Position numbers and translations under genes: made by a program. DNA of 64,000 nt from Paulinella micropora (lineage: Eukaryota; Cercozoa; Imbricatea; Euglyphida). The notes under the pieces were generated by a model. It was not told where the DNA came from. It made no database searches and was given only the letters and a program-made list of their open reading frames with translations. Shown piece after piece: positions 60,014-64,000 of the stretch. Each line of letters opens with the position of its first letter. The stretch's first letter is position 1. Location of the stretch: positions 33,462 to 97,461 of the forward strand of contig BJOX01000213.1 in NCBI GenBank assembly GCA_009731375.1, in the 5' to 3' direction.

Positions 60014-60417
60014 GATCATTTATGTATGCAAGACTTGTCCAACCGCAAAGTATGAAACAAGCATTAAAAACATAAAAAACCAACATTTGACATATAGAAA
60101 ACATACATAGAAAACAAAAAAGTGCCAAATGTTTAACATAAATTTATCAAACTAAGCACATTAAGAGAGATTACGACGAAAAGACACATAAACCATGTAC
60201 ACGCAGTTTATATATATATTTATGAAATAAAAATATGGTTTATGTGTCTTTTCGTCGTAATCTCTCTTAATGTGCTTAGTTTGATAAATTTATGTTAAAC
60301 ATTTGACACTTTTTTGTTTTCTATGTATGTTTTCTATATGTCAAATGTTGGTTTTTTATGTTTTTAATGCTTGTTTCATACTTTGCGGTTGGACAAGTCT
60401 TGCATACATAAATGATC
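60014..60417. repeat. Long palindrome 2 (183-nt arms, 38-nt centre)
   Basis: 60,014-60,196 is the inverse of 60,235-60,417 with a single mismatch, around a 38-nt AT-rich centre. Outer ends read GATCATTTATGTATGCAAGAC, with GACTTGTCCAACCG just inside. Arm length equals that of palindrome 1 (183 nt). Shared blocks with palindrome 1 are ATCATTTATG, GAC-Y-TGTCCA, ACAAGCA and AAACTAAGCA. There is no gene inside. Confidence 0.9.
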
Positions 60418-60520
60418 GATATATATATATAGCTAGTTAGCTGTCTATGTAAAATATTAATATAGGGCGATGGTGCGGTGAGCGCGGAGGCAGCGAGCAC
60501 CGGCCTTCAGGTATCTATTG

Positions 60521-60555
<35 letters not shown>

Positions 60556-60571
60556 GGCCATGTATCTGTAG
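60418..60571. repeat. Short AT-rich stretch and (TATC)n
   Basis: ATATATATA follows the palindrome; a GC-richer unique segment (GCGGTGAGCGCGGAGGCAGCG) and a (TATC)n microsatellite (~60,519-60,555) mark the return to host-type sequence. Confidence 0.8.
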
Positions 60572-61092
60572 ATAGAAGATACGCCCCCAGCGGCGTTGGC
60601 GGCCTCATCATCGTCTAGTTCCCAAGCCGCAACGGGATCCCCTTTGCCACCAAGTAGCATCCCAGCCATGGAATTTGACGGATGGCCGCCAGAAATGGGT
60701 AGTTTTGTAGCAGTAACGGAGGCTGAGGGTAGAGAGGAAGTAGAGGAACTGTTTAGGGACGGAGCGATAAGAGCATGGAATGTGGGGAAAGTAGCATGTT
60801 GTTGGGTAGAGGAAGATGTAGCTATGGTAGAATTGATAATGTACGGCACTCAGGATCGAAATACGCTAACGGGCACATATGATCCTGCCCGATGTAATAG
60901 AAGTGGAGTGTGGAGTTTTAAGGTTAATGGATGCGAATACAAGGCAAGGAAGTCTGAAGATACTTGAAATGATTGCCGAGCTTTCGATTTTTGGCTTACA
61001 GCAGAACACAAAATCCCAGCAGATAGCCAGGAAACAATCCGAGGGATTCTAGATGAGCTGGAAATTCCAATTAACAGCATGTGCAGTATGTT
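60572..61092 (+). pseudogene. Orphan reading frame with one in-frame TGA, ending in poly-G
   Basis: The frame is open from 60,572, just after CTGTAG, which could be a 3' splice site. It contains an ATG in good context (CCATGG) at 60,667 (MEFDGWPPEMGSFVAV) and runs to a TGA at 60,964. In the same frame coding-like sequence continues (NDCRAFDFWLTAEHKIPA) until the poly-G tract near 61,097. Codon use is less AT-rich than in the viral genes. It may be a host exon or an old transposon gene. No family recognised. Confidence 0.4.
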
Positions 61093-61124
61093 TAGAGGGG
61101 GCGGGGGGGGGGGGGGGGGGGGAT

Positions 61125-61164
<40 letters not shown>
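61093..61164. repeat. Poly-G tract
   Basis: There are about 65 G residues with two short interruptions. Similar poly-C or poly-G tracts border gaps elsewhere in the window, so assembly collapse or a sequencing artefact is possible. Confidence 0.9.
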
Positions 61165-61165
<1 letters not shown>

Positions 61166-63001
61166 GCATTAGAGTAGCTATGCATGATAGCCGAACTCCA
61201 CAGGAGACGTAGGGTAGCACTCAGGCTCTTTCATGCAGTAGCTTTATTGCTTTAGTAATATTCGTTTAAGTAATAATGGGGGGTGAAGAGAGAAAGGGAG
61301 GTAGAGCAAGAGAGAAAGGGAGACAGGGAGGGATGAAGAGAGAAAGTGACATGGCCTGAGCAAGAGAGTGTGTTTGGTATTAATAAGCTGTGACACCATT
61401 TTAAGTTTAAACTTGGAGGCACGTACATAAGTGGATGTGTGCCACAGGGAAGGGCGAGGATGGGGCCTTTCTCATTTTTTTTCTTATGTAATTATTAATA
61501 TTAAGAATAATATATTATTAATAATAATATTAATAACACGAATAAATTAAATAAGTAGTACTATTATTATTTAATATTAATATTATAGTAATATAATATT
61601 ATTATCAATGATTTATTAAATACAACATTTTTGACTGAAATCAAAGGTGACAATTTATTAATAAAACTTAAACTAAAAAAAAAAAATTGCAGGAAAAAGT
61701 TATCATCACTTATATAAAAAACTTTAACCTATATAAAAATGTTTGACTTATATGAAAAAAAATTTTAACCTATATAAAAAAGTTTGACGTATATGAAAAA
61801 GTTTGACGTATACAGGCGTCAAACTTTTTTATATACGTCAAACTTGTTAATACAGGTCGAAAAAGTTATATAAGTCGAAAAAGTTATATAGGCCGAAAAA
61901 GTTATATAGGTCAACTTGTAATGCCCCCAACGATAGCTCGTAAAAAGTCGGTAATACAGCCAAACACAGTCCTCAAAAGATGAGAATGATGTCTCGTTAT
62001 ATTAGCTCAGTGAAGCCAAAAAGGAAAACGGCAACAGACCAGGAATAAAATGGCATCAGGTCCAATCCGGACAAATAATACTGAAAAACAAGCTGGTGCA
62101 CCTGTCACCAGGAAAAGGTACTTTTTACCGGCTATCCGGGGGTGATGCCTACAGTACCCCCTCCCGATTTTATGACGGAAATAGCATTTTCGTCATACAC
62201 CTTCTGATTTCTTTCTGCAAATAGTATGCGCTATGGAGTCATGCCACACAGCGCATCGACCCACGGATAGACGCTAAAAGACGATAAATATATCCTCATA
62301 CGGCACGTCAAAGCGGATTCTCTAGCCTTTCTTGTAAATTTTGAACTCCTTCCCCTCAATTTCTTTTTTTTTTTTTTTTTTTTTTTTTTCGGCAGTATGT
62401 CAAGAACAAACGTACAATTAATAAAAAAATACAAGCAACGTGGTGCTGTAGTACGATTCCCCCTTTGATCTCCTTCTTCTTCTTATCATTATCATTATTA
62501 TTATTATTATTCACAGGGAGATCGTAAGTACATTGTCTTTTTTAATGACATACCCTTGTATAAGGCGGATATCCTATGATATAGTATTAGGGGGCCAGTC
62601 CTAATAGCTATATCCGAAGTCGAGGTGTATGTACCCGACCCTGCGATATACCGACACAAGTAGAGATTGACCGTGCTCAGGTACGACAGTATATAATCTA
62701 TCGTAAAAAATAATTTAATGAAAGTTTCAGAGAACATTTCATTTTCGAGAACATCATCCCAGGACTTGGAAAGGGTCATACCCGGGAACACCATCGCTCA
62801 ATACACTAGCGATCCCCGTATACGGTGTAGTATCATCGTCGATCGACCTTTCGCACTCGTATGTTGCGATCGAATGCCAAGTTATATCACTGAGTCTTTT
62901 TAATATTCATATTGATAACTGATGATGCATGATCAAATCATGATACGCCGTGGGCAATCAATCAGTTTATTTGAGACGCATAAAGAAAAATAGTTTCTTT
63001 G
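61165..63001. other. Non-coding region with AT-rich inverted repeats and a poly-T tract
   Basis: No credible gene is visible. 61,260-61,360 is purine-rich; 61,480-61,620 is almost pure A/T; 61,680-61,925 holds iterated short motifs (listed separately); 62,362-62,390 is poly-T. The part adjoining the pol gene (62,400-63,001) may include the 3' LTR of the Ty3/gypsy element, but I could not find matching LTR ends. Confidence 0.5.
61680..61925. repeat. Iterated GTTTGAC / GTCAAAC and GTCGAAAAAGTTATATA motifs
   Basis: AAAGTTTGACGTATA-type units occur several times, then turn into their inverted form (GTCAAACTTTTTTATATACG), with a CAGGCGTCAAAC centre near 61,815. The related AAGTCGAAAAAGTTATATAGG unit follows three times. 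The layout resembles subterminal repeats of a DNA transposon. Confidence 0.6.
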
Positions 63002-64000
63002 TCACTGCCTTCGTCGTCTGGCGCGGATTTCTTTGCCTGGTGGAGGACCACCAACAAAAGTCAGATCGAACTTTGACTGTTCGAGAATGTCCCAGATCTT
63101 ATTAGGGATTCCGCCCAACGATAATTCAAAAGGGACATCAAGCACTCCTCTTGGCAGTGTCTGAATGGTCCACGCAGTGTAATCCTTGTCTCTGGGAGTA
63201 ATTGTATCATCCCATGTCTCGAGACTTTTTGCGTCTTTATATACTGGCAGATAATGTCTTGCCTTTGGATCCTCAACCGGGTCCATACTTCTCCAGAACT
63301 GGAGTATCGGTTGTACTATCTTTGCGGCTGATGATATTTTGAGTGTCCGTGTGACACGCATCTGTCGTGGGACCGCCACGACCCGCATCAAGTATAAGTC
63401 TGAGAGAGTGTCATCAGCGACATGTTGTTCCGCTGGTCTCATCAGATAGAAAACATTTTTCACCCATGCGATGGTTGCTATCGCATCGCCTTCCTTCCAT
63501 CGCTCATGGACAATCTCAACGTTGCCCGCGTTTGGGTCAGTGTCCGTCCCCTCCTCCTCCTGGTGGACGTCCTTTGATCTCATCGACCTCATCGCCTTCC
63601 TCGGTTGGTCGTTGATAAGATCATTCCGCGCTCTCCTTAGCTGCGCCTCTGTGATCTTCTCCTTCTTTCCGCTATGCTCTCGCGGAGACTTGGACTGAGT
63701 CCCCACCGCGCTTATGCGGTCAGTCTTCTCCTTGCTGTCCACCTCACTCTCCTCCTTCTCAGCTATCGGTGCCCGATAAGCATCGTCTTGGTCTATGCCA
63801 GCCTCCTTGTGGATGGGCGGCACCTCTTTGAAATCATCCTTCATCCGTTTTAACGCCTCCTCAACGGATTCATCTTCCAGTAAGAAGGGATCATACTTAA
63901 TCAGCCTTCTTACATTCACAATTTGCACCTTCCCTCTACCCCTGATCTTGTAATTCAGAGGTCCCGTCTGTTCCATAATCTGATAAGGTCCTTTCCAGTG
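63002..64000 (-). CDS. Ty3/gypsy-type pol polyprotein, C-terminal end (cut by window end)
   Basis: The frame is open from the window edge to a stop at 63,002 (333 codons). It begins with HWKGPYQIMEQTGPLNYKIR and VQIVNVRRLIKYDP, the typical end of the integrase C-terminal domain in Ty3/gypsy pol, where a GPY/F-like motif precedes an SH3-like strand set. A long Glu/Lys/Asp-rich linker follows, then ~180 residues of unknown function (IATIAWVKNVFYLMRPAEQHV, LPRGVLDVPFELSLGG) and an Arg-rich end. This extra C-terminal domain is not standard for gypsy elements. The 5' part and LTRs lie outside the window. Confidence 0.75.
   Translation of the reverse strand, partial: HWKGPYQIMEQTGPLNYKIRGRGKVQIVNVRRLIKYDPFLLEDESVEEALKRMKDDFKEVPPIHKEAGIDQDDAYRAPIAEKEESEVDSKEKTDRISAVGTQSKSPREHSGKKEKITEAQLRRARNDLINDQPRKAMRSMRSKDVHQEEEGTDTDPNAGNVEIVHERWKEGDAIATIAWVKNVFYLMRPAEQHVADDTLSDLYLMRVVAVPRQMRVTRTLKISSAAKIVQPILQFWRSMDPVEDPKARHYLPVYKDAKSLETWDDTITPRDKDYTAWTIQTLPRGVLDVPFELSLGGIPNKIWDILEQSKFDLTFVGGPPPGKEIRARRRRQ

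Noticed and set aside
43303-60966. TGA read as Cys or another amino acid (altered genetic code)
   Set aside because: TGA terminates the intact MNIFG gene at 772 and its homologues at the same point, and other lesions include TAA, TAG and indels, so decay is the simpler explanation.

Overview
The window looks like a nuclear scaffold from a unicellular eukaryote that carries integrated, partly decayed DNA viruses of the Polinton-like virus (PLV) / virophage kind. Supporting signs are spliceosomal-type GT-AG introns, LINE and Ty3/gypsy retroelements, very long microsatellites, and AT-rich viral genes for a packaging ATPase, replication helicases, fibres with an S74 chaperone, and integrases. I cannot name the host species.

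Layout. Positions 1-6.5 kb hold one viral element ('A', cut by the window start): the start of a fibre gene, a beta-rich virion-like protein, a conserved unknown protein, an intact family-A-like polymerase/SF3 helicase fusion (TV-Pol type), a zinc-motif protein and a small basic protein. After an assembly gap come a frameshifted retroviral-type integrase, a two-exon gene and a coiled-coil gene (7.3-9.7 kb). Positions 9.9-24.6 kb are almost entirely microsatellites, minisatellites and four copies of a ~0.5-kb dispersed repeat, with four gaps. A 394-bp palindrome lies at 24,675-25,068, followed by a broken LINE (25.1-29.7 kb).

The second viral element ('B', about 30.4-58.5 kb) has ~1.5-kb imperfect terminal inverted repeats. 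It encodes an archaeo-eukaryotic-primase/SF3-helicase (decayed) in the position where A has TV-Pol. The fibre module follows and is present twice as an internal tandem duplication (junction near 42,090). Next come a phospholipase-A2-like minor virion protein, an intact FtsK/HerA-type packaging ATPase, several virion-like proteins, a receptor-binding-like protein and a badly broken tyrosine recombinase. A second coiled-coil gene and a second two-exon gene follow, and then a second palindrome (60,014-60,417). This palindrome has 183-nt arms, exactly like the first one, and shares motifs with it. The last 3.6 kb hold a decayed orphan reading frame, homopolymer tracts and the 3' end of a Ty3/gypsy pol gene.

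How the parts work together. Both viral elements share one virion/fibre module (fibre, convergent pair of structural genes, bidirectional TATA-like promoter) but have unrelated replication genes and different integration enzymes, so modules have been exchanged. Stable hairpins sit at many viral gene 3' ends, as in the hairpin polyadenylation rule known from Mimivirus and its virophage. The most intriguing possibility is that the two matched 183-nt-arm palindromes around element B are replicated hairpin ends of a linear viral genome, processed by the telomere-resolvase-like tyrosine recombinase. This is inference. No double-jelly-roll major capsid gene was recognised anywhere.
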